NCBI GenBank assembly: GCA_033557465.1
Contig: CM066033.1
Span: 20,461,080 to 20,525,079, forward strand
Source: Ichthyophis bannanicus
Lineage: Eukaryota; Chordata; Amphibia; Gymnophiona; Ichthyophiidae
Direction: 5' to 3'
DNA: 64,000 nt
Shown here: piece by piece, positions 1 through 10,241 of the stretch
Layout: the number at the start of each line of letters is the position of its first letter
Position numbering within the stretch: the first letter of the stretch is position 1
Notes under the pieces: generated by a model
The model's input: the letters and a program-made list of their open reading frames with translations, nothing else
What the model was told of the DNA's origin: nothing
Database searches by the model: none
Program-made: the position numbers and the translations under genes

Positions 1-1420
1 CCCTTCCTGCCCCCTGAAACCCCTGGAAATTCTGTCCTTTCGTGGGAAAGCGTCCCCTCTGAAAGGGTGTTGCGCGAGCTACCAAAACTTACGAAAGTCA
101 CACGGCTGAGACAGTGCAGGCGCGGGGATGTGACTCTGTTTTGGTCTATCCTCTGGGAGCCTGCCTCCCTTAGATTCTCCCAGCTCCTTAACCAATTTGT
201 CCAGGTCCTTCCCAAACAAAAGCTTTCCCTTGAAGGCGAGCTTGCTGAGTTGAGCTTTAGAGGAACCATCTGCCGCCCAGTTGCGGAGCCACAGATAGCA
301 ACAGGTGGCCACCACCGAAGCCATATTCTTCACCAGACTCCTGATAAGCAGGGAGGTCACTCAGCAGCTGGAGCTGCTGAGACCATCGAAGGCAAGCCCT
401 GGCCACCTAAGCCCTGGACACGAATGCCTAGAGAGCCAGGGCATTGATGTCAAAGGCTTGATTAATAACGTGTCTAGCTTCCTGTCCTGGGCATTCTTAA
501 GAGCTGCACTGCTTCAACAGGGATGGTTGTCTTCTTGGTAACTGCCGACATGGCCGCGTCCACCCTAGGGACCGAAGTAAATCTCTCTCGTGTTCCGGCA
601 AGGGGTATAATCGTGACATGGACCGCACTCCCCTTAAGCCAGACTCCGGCTGGTCCCACTCCTCCTGGATCATCTGACGAACCACACGGTGAACTGGGAA
701 GACTTTTTGTGACTTCCTAACTGCTTGAATAAATGGATCCTCCAATGCCTCCTCCTCCGCTGGGATGCCTGTGGAGATATTGAGGGTCTTCAAGGACTCA
801 CTGATTAATGCTGGCAACTATTCTCGGCGGAACACCTGAACAATCCTGGCCTGTTTCTCCTCCGGAATCTCGCCCTCTTTGAGCTCCTCCTCGTCCTCCC
901 CCTTTCCCGTTCCGAGGACTCCTCCTCATGAGCCTCCAACCAAGGGGAGTGTAAAGCCACCTCACTCACCAGCCTAGTCCGTTTCAGAGGCACCTCTGCA
1001 TCTTCCGGCTCCTTGTGGTCAGCTCCCCTTTTTGCCGCACCCTCCTGCGCTGGCTCCTGATCTAGTACGCTTTGTTGCTTCAGACAAAGCCCTCTGTGCA
1101 GCAATAAAACAAACTCTGGGAAAAAAATCCACCCCAGTGTCTCCCCCCCCTTCCACTCCCTTTGAAGTAGAGGGTCTGGGCTGCAGCAGAGGGAGAGCAG
1201 GATGATCTGACAGAGAAAGTGGCGGTGACCCAGACTCAACCATTGTGACCCCAGGTGCTGCCGACTCCTGGGAGAGGGCTAAAGGGGGTTCCTAGTCTAT
1301 ACTTGCTTGGATACCCTGTTCCAAGAATGCCGCTTCCATTACGCAGCCTCTGCACACTCCTGTCTCCGACATTGCTCCCCACTGGACGCCGGACACCAAA
1401 CACTGCAGCCTCTTTGGCAT
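1..1420 (-). pseudogene. DIRS-type gag relic (minus strand)
   Basis: The minus strand encodes pieces of the same gag-like protein as the larger DIRS element at 17.7-19.2 kb. Shared blocks include KSQKVFPVHRV with QMIQEEW (near 600-720), a YLWLRNWAAD block (near 290) and a GGRLPED block (near 150). The start is probably the ATG at 1420, which opens with MPKR and a Cys-rich stretch like the short N-terminus of the other copy (ATG at 17740). The pieces lie in at least three frames, so this copy is dead. DIRS gag proteins are structural proteins of tyrosine-recombinase retrotransposons. The RT part would lie beyond the window edge. Confidence 0.85.
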
Positions 1421-2040
1421 GGTGTCTGGACTGCTCTGAGCCAACAGAATGCCAATGCACAGTCCTCAGGGAGTCTGCTGCCAAACCTTGTTTCTGGACA
1501 AACTTTTTTTTTTTTTTTTTACCTCTAACACAATCGAGAAATAATGGATCACCGGATCAACAAGGACTATTAGCATCCCAGTCCCCCAATTAATGGGATT
1601 CCATGCCAACCAGCCCCGAAAGCACCCTTGAGACTCGGTTAAGAATCGGGCCTCCAGCGGCAAAAAAACGTGCGAAAAAAGAGCGTGAACGCAACAGGCC
1701 TACCTCTTCCGATGCTGATCTTCCTTTCCTCTGCCTCCGACGCAGTAGCCCTGTTGCTAACATGTGGCCAGCGACTGTGTGTTCTACTTTTCCATGCGGT
1801 CTGCCGCCATGGCTCTCTGCTCAGCTGTTTCTTTCCTTGTGGTTTCTTCGAGCAGACTCCCCTGGCGATGCTGCTCCGCCCGCGTGCTCAGCAGCACTGC
1901 AGCAGAACGGAACAGCAGGCAGCCCTGGCAGTTAAATTAAACTGCAAGATGGCTCCTCACTCTAGCAAAGATTGGGAACCGCCAGGCGCTGACAAACTCC
2001 CAAGAAGCCTTCTCCTGCTCTGCCGGAATGTTTAACAGCC
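1421..2040 (-). mobile_element. Probable 5' leader or terminal region of the DIRS relic
   Basis: This stretch lies upstream of the relic's gag start and before the Penelope 3' region. It has a T18 run at 1504-1521 and GC-rich segments, like the leader between the left terminal repeat and gag in the 16.7-kb element. No coding homology was seen and the outer end of the element could not be located. Assignment is by position only. Confidence 0.4.
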
Positions 2041-2764
2041 AAATCCTTAAGGCTTCGTCAGAGTGAACTACAAGCATACACAATATCAAAAACAAATTCA
2101 CTCAATATGTTATCATATAACCATGATCTCTTTAAGAACCTCTTAAGAACCTCTTGCTGATGGTCTCAGATAAACGGTTAAGTTGTGACACTTTTTTATG
2201 GGTAATCTTATTCGCCCAATGTAGTGTCCGTTTACATCAATGACCCTTTGCAAGTGGTTCTATAAATATTGCTTTTATCTCGTTTTTATATATTTTTCAT
2301 CAACTTTTATAAAAAGATAGCGTAGGCCACTCCACTTATCTTAGTCTTGATGGAATGGCAGCAATTGGTATCTCTTATTGATACAAACAGTGGAAAACCC
2401 CCAACCCCTCAATCTTCTAAGCGCTCCAGCGTTTCTCCAATTGGGTTTTTCAAGGGGAACATAAGTTTGTTTCATATCAGGAACCAAACGATATCCATGT
2501 TTTTACAGCATGCAGGAATAACTTGCCATGATGGTAAAAACAGCAACAACAACAACATGGTTAAAAATTAAAAATGTGCCACATTATTTCAGGAAATATA
2601 CTTCATTTCTCATTCGAGTTACCTTTTAACATTTCTCTGGTTTTTTAGCTATCACCGGTTATGATCTCATACCGTTAGTAATCCTGCAGAGTTGTAGACG
2701 CCAACACATGCGCCCTTCATTGATGTTTAAATGTCTTAGTATAGTGCTATCTGATTGGAGCAGC
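2041..2764 (-). other. AT-rich non-coding, probably Penelope-like 3' UTR
   Basis: No gene is visible. The stretch lies directly downstream (on the minus strand) of the Penelope-like ORF stop and is most simply its 3' untranslated region. The far boundary with the DIRS relic is not defined. Confidence 0.45.
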
Positions 2765-4005
2765 CTACACACATGCTTGCCAGTCTACACAAATATTCAA
2801 TCCATCGGGTTGCACCGTGTGAAGTTGATGAATCCACCACTGCTCCTGGTATAGGAGCTTTTGTTCTTGCGATTTACCTTGTGACCCTTGTTTAACTAGT
2901 TCTATGCACCAGCAGCGTAACGTTTCAAAATCATGATTAAAGTTTAGACAGTGTTGGACGATCGGTGCCGTCAGTTGTTTATTACGTAACCTGCTTCGAT
3001 GTTCCTGCATGCGAGTTTTCAGGGTCCGAATTGTCTTCCCTATATATAATAAAGAGCAGGGACATTGGATAGCATACACGACTGATTTAGATTCGCAGTC
3101 TGTCACATGTTTCAAAAAATATTTCCTCCCTTTGTATGTAAATTCAGAAAGTTCCAATGTGATACTACAGATATTACAATGGCCACATTTAGTATGATTT
3201 CCCAAAACTCGATTAGCAAAACCCCAATCTAGGGGCCGCAGTACTGTGGGTGATAAATACTCCTTTAGATTTTTACTTTGTTTCCAAACGCACCGTATTG
3301 ATGTCTCTTTCAGCTCTGGAACCACTTCAAGAACCGATTTATGCTTCTTAATAATTTTTTGAATTTTTATACTCAAGGGTGAAAAAGCCGTGACCAGATT
3401 AACATTATGGTCTTCTAATTTCCCCATAGATTTTTCTTCAGAAAACAGCAGCAGTTCTCTATTATTATATAAGGCCCGACGATAGGCTCGATGGATAACG
3501 GTTTTTGGATATCCTCTATCTAAAAAACTAGTTTTTAAGTATTTAGATGAATATTTATATTCCTGAATTGTAGAACAGTTTCTACGATACCTTAGAAACT
3601 GTGATATAGGGAGACTATCTTTTAGTCGCTGTGGGTGGGCGCTTGAATAGTGTAAAAAAGTATTCTTATGAGTGGACTTTCGAAACACCGTAGTTTTCCA
3701 TCCATCAGGTTGTCTAATAATCTGAACATCTAAATAGGTGATTCGTGTTTCATCGCTTTCACAGGTAAACCTTAGATTGTTATCACAAGCGTTCAACCAT
3801 TCAACAAAACTGTTTAAGTTAGAGGTAGATCCTTGCCATAACATAAAAATGTCATCGATATAACGATGCCATGACTTAATGTGAGCCTTAAAAGGAGACA
3901 ACGGTAGATATTGTTTTTCAAATATATGCATATAAAAATTTGCTACAGAGGGGGCACAGATAGCACCCATAGCCACCCCTGCAATTTGATGGTAAATTTG
4001 TTTTT
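2765..4005 (-). CDS. Penelope-like element RT plus GIY-YIG endonuclease (5'-truncated)
   Basis: This is an uninterrupted frame of more than 400 codons, read leftwards. It enters inside the reverse transcriptase: an AMGAICAP block, then the catalytic RYIDDIF motif (YxDD) at about residues 38-44, then a thumb-like region. The last third is a GIY-YIG endonuclease, visible as VVYAIQCPCSLLYIGKT followed by an Arg-rich helix with RMQEHRSRLRN. That order (RT then GIY-YIG) is diagnostic of Penelope-like elements; Neptune-type elements are known in amphibians and fish. The RT palm N-terminus is missing because the frame runs into a DIRS terminal hairpin at 4006. No frameshift was seen, so the copy is fairly young. 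Confidence 0.92.
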
Positions 4006-4100
4006 GCTTGGAGACTGAGTATACTGGAGCTGGTGGGAGGTGCCAGTGGTATATATATACTCCAGTGTCATCAAAAGGATGACGTACTCAGTCTCCAAGC
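4006..4100. repeat. DIRS terminal hairpin, isolated
   Basis: Perfect 16-bp arms at 4006-4021 and 4085-4100 (gcttggagactgagta and its complement) enclose 63 bp. The same 14-bp arm pair sits at 16770-16783 and 16849-16862 at the left terminal repeat of the DIRS element. Related terminal sequence without perfect arms lies near 37150-37240. Here the hairpin stands without a DIRS body, between the truncated Penelope ORF and a CR1 LINE. Confidence 0.8.
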
Positions 4101-4179
4101 TGCTGGAATGGGAGCACACCCAGAGAAAAGGGACTGGACTGGAGGGACGCTTAAGAATGAGAGGTTATATATGATTGTC

Positions 4180-5020
4180 CTCCTCCTATCTGATCTCTGA
4201 GATATCAGTCAGTGGGACATTGTGATACTGGGTACAAATTTTATCATAATGACAGAGCGCAACCCCTCCACCCATTTTATCTACTCTGTTAGAGAGGGCA
4301 TTGAGTCACACAGAATTAAAATTCTGCAGGAAAGAAAATACACTATAGAATCTCTATTGATTTAAAATGCCATGTAAAAAGAGGAAGGCGATGGCATTGG
4401 GGGTGTACTACCGACCTGGTCAGAAAGAACAGATGGATGATGAAATGCTCAAAGAAATTAGGGAAGCTAATAAAAGTTACAATGCAGTAATAATTGTAGG
4501 TGATTTTATTTACCCTGGTATCAACTGGGTCACTGTCATGGCAGGACATGCTAGGGAGATAAAGTTTCCAGATGAAATAAATGACTGCCTCTTGGAGCAG
4601 CTGGTTAATTAACCGACAAGAGGGGAAGCCATTTTGGACCTAGTCCTTAGTGGAACCCAAGATCTGGTGCAAGAGATAAGGATGTTGGGGACACTTGGCA
4701 ATAGTGATCATAGCGTGATCGCGCTTGATTTAATAAATGGAGGAAGGACAGCAGGGAAATCCACAGTACTGCCTTTTAACTTTCAAAAGGGAAACTATGA
4801 TAAAATGAGGGAAATAATCAAGAAAAAAGCTAAAAAGGAGCAGCAGTGAAGGTTAAACATTTACATCAAGCATGGGTGTTGTTTTAAAAATACTATCTTG
4901 GAAGCCCAGACCAGCTGTATTCCAGGCTTTAAGAAAAGTGAAAAGAAGTCCAAAAACCTGCCAGCATGGTTTAAAGGTGAGGTCAAAGAGGCTGTTGTAG
5001 CAAAAGAAACATCTTTCAGG
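4180..5020 (+). pseudogene. CR1-type LINE, endonuclease domain fragment
   Basis: Translated pieces show the apurinic-endonuclease fold typical of CR1-group LINEs: GVYYRPGQ at about 4400, a VGDF motif at about 4497, then LDLVLSGTQD and GNSDHSVIALDL (the catalytic SDH) at 4634-4740. A stop near 4610 and a frame change before LDLVL show that it is dead. It belongs with the RT half that resumes at 6431. The linking segment is lost or displaced by the L2 and repeat insertions between them. Confidence 0.85.
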
Positions 5021-5640
5021 AAATGTATTTATTTAACAGGTTTTATATACTGCCTTGTCCTATAATCTAAGCGGTTTACATGATAAAAAAAACATGATAC
5101 ATGGCAGCTATACATTACATAGTCGTGTGGGGTTGGGGACATGCGGGAGGTTCTTGATAGCAACTTATTTACAAAGAGGCGTATATACAATATTTACAAA
5201 TGTCATGATTTGAGTCAGCTGATTTTGGGGGAGGGGGAGGGGTCAATGGGAGGAAGGGGAGTTGTGCATTAAGTGACGGCTCCGTAGTGTTTTATGAAAA
5301 GCTAAGTTTTGAGTTTCTTCCTGAAGACTTTGGCATCAGTGGTGCTCTCAGGTCATATGGAAGGGAGTTCCAGAGGACCGGTACTGCTAGTGACAATGCT
5401 CTTGCAGATGTGGATTGGGTGGTTTTAGAGTAGATGCTAGAGGTCTGAATGGTTTCCACTCTGTTACGTCGTCTGGGTCTTGTGCTTGTGTTCATGTTGA
5501 CGAGAATGTCAGGGGACAAGTTGTGCTGGATCTTCTATATGTTGAGATCTATTTTGAATTTGATCCCGGAGGCGATCGGAAGCCAATGTAGTTGGCTCGG
5601 GAGGAGGGAGGAATTTATGATCCGGTGATGATCCGGGCAG
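5021..5640 (-). pseudogene. L2-type LINE 3' fragment (inverted)
   Basis: On the minus strand the residues LHWLPIASGIKFKID (near 5560) and ALSLAVPVLWNSLPYDLRA (near 5360) match the conserved C-terminal end of L2-clade reverse transcriptase proteins. The 3' tail lies at 5021-5100 and carries the family's AT-rich end (tatactgcc, cggtttacat). The fragment sits inside the CR1 LINE in opposite orientation, so it probably inserted later. Confidence 0.8.
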
Positions 5641-5830
5641 CAGAATTTTGTGCCATCTGTAGGGGTGTGATTGTTTGGGTGGTCCATGTAATAGTCCAGG
5701 AAATAGAAAAAGGAGGCAAAAGATGAAAACTGGAAACATAAGCACTGGCAAGTTAGATGCAAGTAATTGATAAGGCAGGCAAAGAGAGAATTTGAGAAGA
5801 AGCTTGCTGTGAAAGCAGAAAAACATAGGG
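5641..5830. other. Unassigned spacer between two insertions
   Basis: Short stretch between the L2 fragment and the 600-bp repeat. It may be further L2 sequence on the minus strand, but no firm homology was seen. Confidence 0.3.
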
Positions 5831-6430
5831 CCCGATTCCATCCTGGATGTCCTGGCCCTCTCTGTGCCCGGTCGGAATCGGACACAGAGAGTTAGCCATG
5901 ATTCTGATCATGTGGGGCACGTCTAGCCCTGTGAGATCAGAATTGCGTACTGGCCTGTATGTGCAGGATGGGAACTCGATCCCAGTCAGCCTGCACATAC
6001 AGGCCTTGCCCAGATAACTCAGTCAGGGCTCCTGAATGGAGCCGTGGCACCATGACGTCCAGGTGCTATGGCACCGTGTCTCCATTCAAGAAGCGTGATC
6101 CCTGGCCCCCAAACAGATTTTGCATTCCCCGCAGCCCAACCCCCAATCTGGTGCCCCAAAGCCGGGTTCGGTCTGTGGGGAATCTTCTCTACCCCCTCCT
6201 ACTTTTTTCAATGCCCAGGCCTACTGTTCCCTGCCGATTAGGGGAACTTATTCTATCTCAGAGGTGGAATAAGTTCCCCGTACAGTTTGCCGGCCCCGGA
6301 CATACAGGGCCGACATTGGAATCGACTCTGTATATCCAGGGCCACTTCCCGCCCTCACGCCACCCCCATCTAACCACCCCATACAAAATGTAGGGAAATT
6401 ATTCGGGGTCGGCAGAGGGGACGAATAGCA
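5831..6430 (-). repeat. ~600-bp interspersed repeat, copy 1
   Basis: This GC-rich unit begins with cccgattccatcctgg and ends near acgaatagcaggaatgg. Read on the minus strand it follows the sequence at 26105-26760 block by block: the gaataag/cttatt block, the vccggacatacagg-type block and the ctagccc-with-gatcagaat block. A partial copy lies at 51015-51340. It has no coding potential that I trust and is probably a non-autonomous transposon of unknown class. Confidence 0.65.
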
Positions 6431-7356
6431 GGAATGGACGACCCTGATAGTGAAGACTTTTTCAAGTACATTCATAGCAAAAAACCTGGGACAGAGTCAG
6501 TTAGACCATTAGATGATAGAGGGGTAAAAGGGGCACTAAGAGGGGACATAGCCATAGTGGAGAAACTGAATGAACTCTTTGCTTCGGTCTTTACTGAAGA
6601 AGATGTAGGGAAGGTACCCATGACTGAAATTGTATTTAAAGATGATACATCAGAAGATTTGAAAGAAATAGCAATAAATCAGGAAGGTATATTGCAACTG
6701 TCTGATAAAGAGTAGCAAATTACCTGGACTGGATGGTATACATCCGAGGGTGTTGAAAGAACTGAAATATAAGACTGTAGACCTACTATTAGTAATCTGT
6801 AGTACCTGAAAATTGGCTATTCTCCAATGTAACGCCAATTTTTGAAAAGGGTTCCGGGGTGATCCAGGAAATTCCAGGCTGGTGAGCCTGATGTCAGTAG
6901 CCGGCAAAATGGTAGAAACCATTATAAAAAACAAAATTACTGAACAGGTCATGGTTTAATGGGAGAAGGCCAACATGGCTTTAGCCAAGGAACGTCTTGT
7001 TGTACTAACCTGTTATATTTTTTTTGTAGGTGTGAATAAACAGGTAGACAAAGATGAGCCAGTCAATAGTGTATCTGTATTTTCAGAAAGCCTTTGACAA
7101 GGTCCCTCATGAGAGACTCTTGTTGAAGTTAAAAAGTCATGGGATAGGAGGTAGTGTATTATTGTGGATCAGGAACTGGTTAAAAGATAGAAAGCAGAAG
7201 ATAGGCAATGGAGAAAGGTGAATAATGCAGTACCACAGGGATCTGTGATGGGTCTGCTGCTTTTTAACATATTTATAAATTACCTGGAAATGGGAATAAC
7301 AAGTGAGGGAGTCAAATTTGTAGATGACGCAAAATTAATCAAAGTTGTTAAAACCC
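6431..7356 (+). pseudogene. CR1-type LINE, linker and RT N-terminal half
   Basis: The frame at 6434-6715 reads EDFFKYIHSKKPG and then ELFASVFTEEDVGKVP, the linker before CR1-group RT. Broken frames then show TWTGWYT (normally GPDG), a VETIIKN helix, QHGFSQGTSC and the QKAFDKVPHERLL region in separate frames. The homologous copy at 34985-36345 confirms this order. Many stops and indels. The element is interrupted at 7357 by the ORF1-only retroelement, whose left duplication is 7341-7356. Confidence 0.85.
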
Positions 7357-9052
7357 GGAGAATCAGCTGAGCTGGAGACCGGAGCTTGGCGGCTGTGTGT
7401 GTCATCGTGATTGGCTGCAGCAGTTCCCTCCCGACTGCCCCGGTTGACTTCCTGCAGCATAAATCAACTTTGGCTGCCTCGCGGCCGCGGTCGCAGCCGC
7501 GGTCTGCGGTCGCGTGCCCAAAAGGGGCGTGACCAAAGGGGGGATGCCCCTTTGGTGCCATTTCGGGGCCTTGAGCCCTTGTCGCTGTTTGAAATGCCAC
7601 GCAGCCATGCGAAAAGAAAGAGTAAGAAATCTTTGGGGAGCCAGTCTGATATATTGCCAGCAGTCGTTGCTTCTACCCCTTTGCCCATCACCGGCCCCAT
7701 GGATCAACATGTGGTGGTATTGCCAAAATCTGCACCTTTGACTCAGCACTCTTCATCGCCTGGGTCTGGCGCTTCATTGCGTTCCATCGATAGGACTCCC
7801 CCACCTAATCCAGGATCTTCTCGGACCTCTGTTGAATCATCGTCCTCTTCCGTGGTGTCTTCATCTTCGGGGGAGGAGGAGGAGGAGGTTCCTGTTTCTG
7901 TTTCTACTATCTCTAGTGAGGTACTTTCTTTAGTTCCTATTACTGTTGTTGGTGGTTCAGAGGCTTTTGTCTTACCTCAAGTTGTAAATCCTGATGAAGT
8001 TACTCTTATGGATATATGGAATCAAGTTTCAGCCACTAATTTAATGTTATCACAATTGATGAATCAAACTGCTGGTTTTTCACGGCAGGTTGTTCATAAA
8101 TTACAAAATATGGAAGCTTCTGTTACCCAGTTGTCTCAGCGCGCTGAGAAGCTTGACACACAAGTTGCCTCTTTGCAGTCAGCTTCTGAGTCAGCCTCGA
8201 AGGATAGTTTACTTTTTTATCAGCAGTTTGAAGCTTTAGAGAATGCTTCTAGGGCTAAAAATTTGCGTATATTAAACTTCCCAAAAACTCGTCTATTGTC
8301 ACCTAATTTGTTATTTCGACAATACTGTAAAGATATCCTATTACTTTCTAACGCTGACACTGTTCTTATTGATCGTTTATTTTATTTGCCTGTTCGGAAG
8401 TCTTCTGGGGAATCGGATTTGGCACGGGTGGAGGAGGGCACTCTTATGGATTTGACTGATTTTTTGGAAAATTCTCAGATGCCTATCTCCACTCGTGCCA
8501 CCTTAGTGGTCACTTTGGCCAATTTTTTGGACAAGGCTTCTATTTTGAAGGCCTTTTTTTCCTAAAAAGGATTTTCTTTTTTATGGCCATAAGCTTTCCA
8601 TCTTTCCTGATGTCTCAAGACAGACGCAGAATCGGAGGTCCTTCCTCCAGCTTAAACCTAGAGTTTTGGCTAGGGGCGGGGGGGTACCTTCTTCCTTCGA
8701 TTTCCATGCAAATGTTTATTGACTATTCAAGGGGTCAGTTATGCCTTTTCTGACCCCTCTCAATTGGAATCTCTATTGGTTTCACTACAGGTCTGAGAGA
8801 TATTATTCATAGAGTTTTCTTGTAACTTTAGATTTGTGGTTAGATTGGGTGCTGTAGCCTTAATAATAATTAGTTCCGGAATTCTCCCTTATGCTGTATT
8901 CTTCATGATGTGTTTTAGTGGTGATATTAATCATGGAAATTTTCTTTGGTTTATATATTTTTTTTTGGAATGTAGCAGATTATATTACCCAATTTTTCAC
9001 TGTATATTTCTAATGGTTGTTAAAATTTAAAAACTTTAATAAATTTAAAAAA
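7357..9052 (+). mobile_element. ORF1-only L1/Tx1-like retroelement (HAL1-like), copy 1
   Basis: A 1,696-bp insertion bounded by a perfect 16-bp duplication (aaagttgttaaaaccc at 7341-7356 and 9053-9068). It has a GC-rich 5' leader, an L1-type ORF1, a ~330-bp 3' UTR, an AATAAA signal at 9038-9043 and an A-rich tail. There is no endonuclease or RT. A paralogous LINE without the insertion lies at about 35441-35456, which confirms the borders. The structure resembles mammalian HAL1 elements, which keep only L1 ORF1 and move using L1 proteins in trans. Confidence 0.85.
7594..8565 (+). CDS. L1/Tx1-type ORF1 protein (RNA-binding)
   Basis: The frame is open from 7411, but I choose the ATG at 7594 (MPRSHAKRKSKK) because the upstream part is GC-rich leader. 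The N-terminal third is Ser-rich and disordered with an acidic run (GEEEEEV). A coiled-coil-like heptad region follows (about residues 140-215 from this start). After it comes the RRM-like domain, visible as ASRAKNLRILNFPK, which matches the minus-strand copy at 59443 (TARAVNLRVLNFPK). ORF1 proteins of L1-type LINEs coat the RNA. The frame ends early at a T7 run (8554-8560). Beyond it another frame continues with GHKLSIFPDVSRQTQ and about 50 residues of C-terminal domain, so one extra T is likely. Confidence 0.8.
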   Translation: MPRSHAKRKSKKSLGSQSDILPAVVASTPLPITGPMDQHVVVLPKSAPLTQHSSSPGSGASLRSIDRTPPPNPGSSRTSVESSSSSVVSSSSGEEEEEVPVSVSTISSEVLSLVPITVVGGSEAFVLPQVVNPDEVTLMDIWNQVSATNLMLSQLMNQTAGFSRQVVHKLQNMEASVTQLSQRAEKLDTQVASLQSASESASKDSLLFYQQFEALENASRAKNLRILNFPKTRLLSPNLLFRQYCKDILLLSNADTVLIDRLFYLPVRKSSGESDLARVEEGTLMDLTDFLENSQMPISTRATLVVTLANFLDKASILKAFFS

Positions 9053-9905
9053 AAAGTTGTTAAAACCCAAGAGGATTGTGAAAAATTTCAAGAGGACCTT
9101 GATAAATTGGAAGACTGGACATTCAAATGTCAGATGAAATTTAATGTGGACACATGCAAAGTTGTGCACCTAGGAAGGAAAAAGCCAAACTAAAGTTACA
9201 TGATGTAAGGTTTCACATTAGGAACCACCACCTGGGAAAAAGATTTAGGTGTCATCGTGGATAGCACATTGAAATCCTCCGCCCAGTGTGCAGTAGCAGC
9301 TAGGAAGGCAACTAAGATGCTAGGAATCATAAGGCAAGGCATGGAGAATAAAACAAAGAATATTATAATGCCTCTTTGTCTCTTCATAGTGTGACCACAC
9401 CTTGAATATGAGGAGAAGTTTAAAAGCTTAGGGGTCTTCAACCTAGAAAACAGTCGGCTGAGGGGAGATATGATAGAGGTCTATAAATTAATGAATAGAG
9501 TGGAACAGGTAAACGTAGATCAATTCTTTACGCCATCAAAAAGTAGAAAGACTAGGGGACATGCAATGAAGCTATGGTGTAACCCGTTTAAGACTAATAA
9601 GAGGAACTATTGTTTCATTTAACACGTAATCAAACTCTAGAATTCATTACTGGAGGATGTACTAAAATCTGCTTGTGTAGCTGGGTTTGAAAAAGTTTTG
9701 GACAAATTCCTGGAGGAAAGATCCATAAACCATTAACAAAGGAGACCCGGGTAATGCAGTGCTTGCCCCACTAAAAGCATTCTGGAACCTGTATGTCTTT
9801 TTGGGAAACTGCTAGGTTCCTGTAACTTGGATTGGCCACTGTTGGAAACAGGATACTGGGCTTGATGGATCTTGGTCTGACCTAGTATGACATTTCTTAA
9901 GTTCC
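9053..9905 (+). pseudogene. CR1-type LINE, RT C-terminal half and 3' end
   Basis: This resumes the LINE after the ORF1-only insertion. Fragments include KFQEDLDKLEDWTFK, NVDTCKVVHLGR, a KDLGVIVD block, [13 protein letters not shown] and a C-terminal helix, in several frames. The 3' end reads cttgatggatcttggtctga, the same tail as near 36285 and (inverted) near 42335. Coding is destroyed. Confidence 0.85.
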
Positions 9906-10241
9906 TATGAATATAACTAGTCCATCTGGGAGTTGCAGAGTCTTTCGCAAATTCTCAGTGGACTTTAGTAGCTGTAATGTGAGTGAAGGGATTGAGGGTG
10001 GAGGCTAGAGGTGAGGATGAAACACCCAGAACCAGTAGGACGAAATCCAGTGGTCTGTTCTTCTCTCTTCATGTGCTATTTCTGACTTGTACCAGCCTAC
10101 AAGCAAAACCAGCTCCCATTTCTTTTATACTGTATGGCTCCTTAGCCCAATCTTAGAAGAATTCTTTGGGGATAATTCATTATCTGTGTCCTTCTCTATA
10201 GCTGTAAAATTAGTGATCTTACTTTCACTTATATTCAATAG
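9906..10241. other. Probable intron upstream of zinc-finger exon
   Basis: No coding signal seen. A pyrimidine-containing tract leads to an AG at 10240-10241, the proposed acceptor of the zinc-finger exon. Confidence 0.4.
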
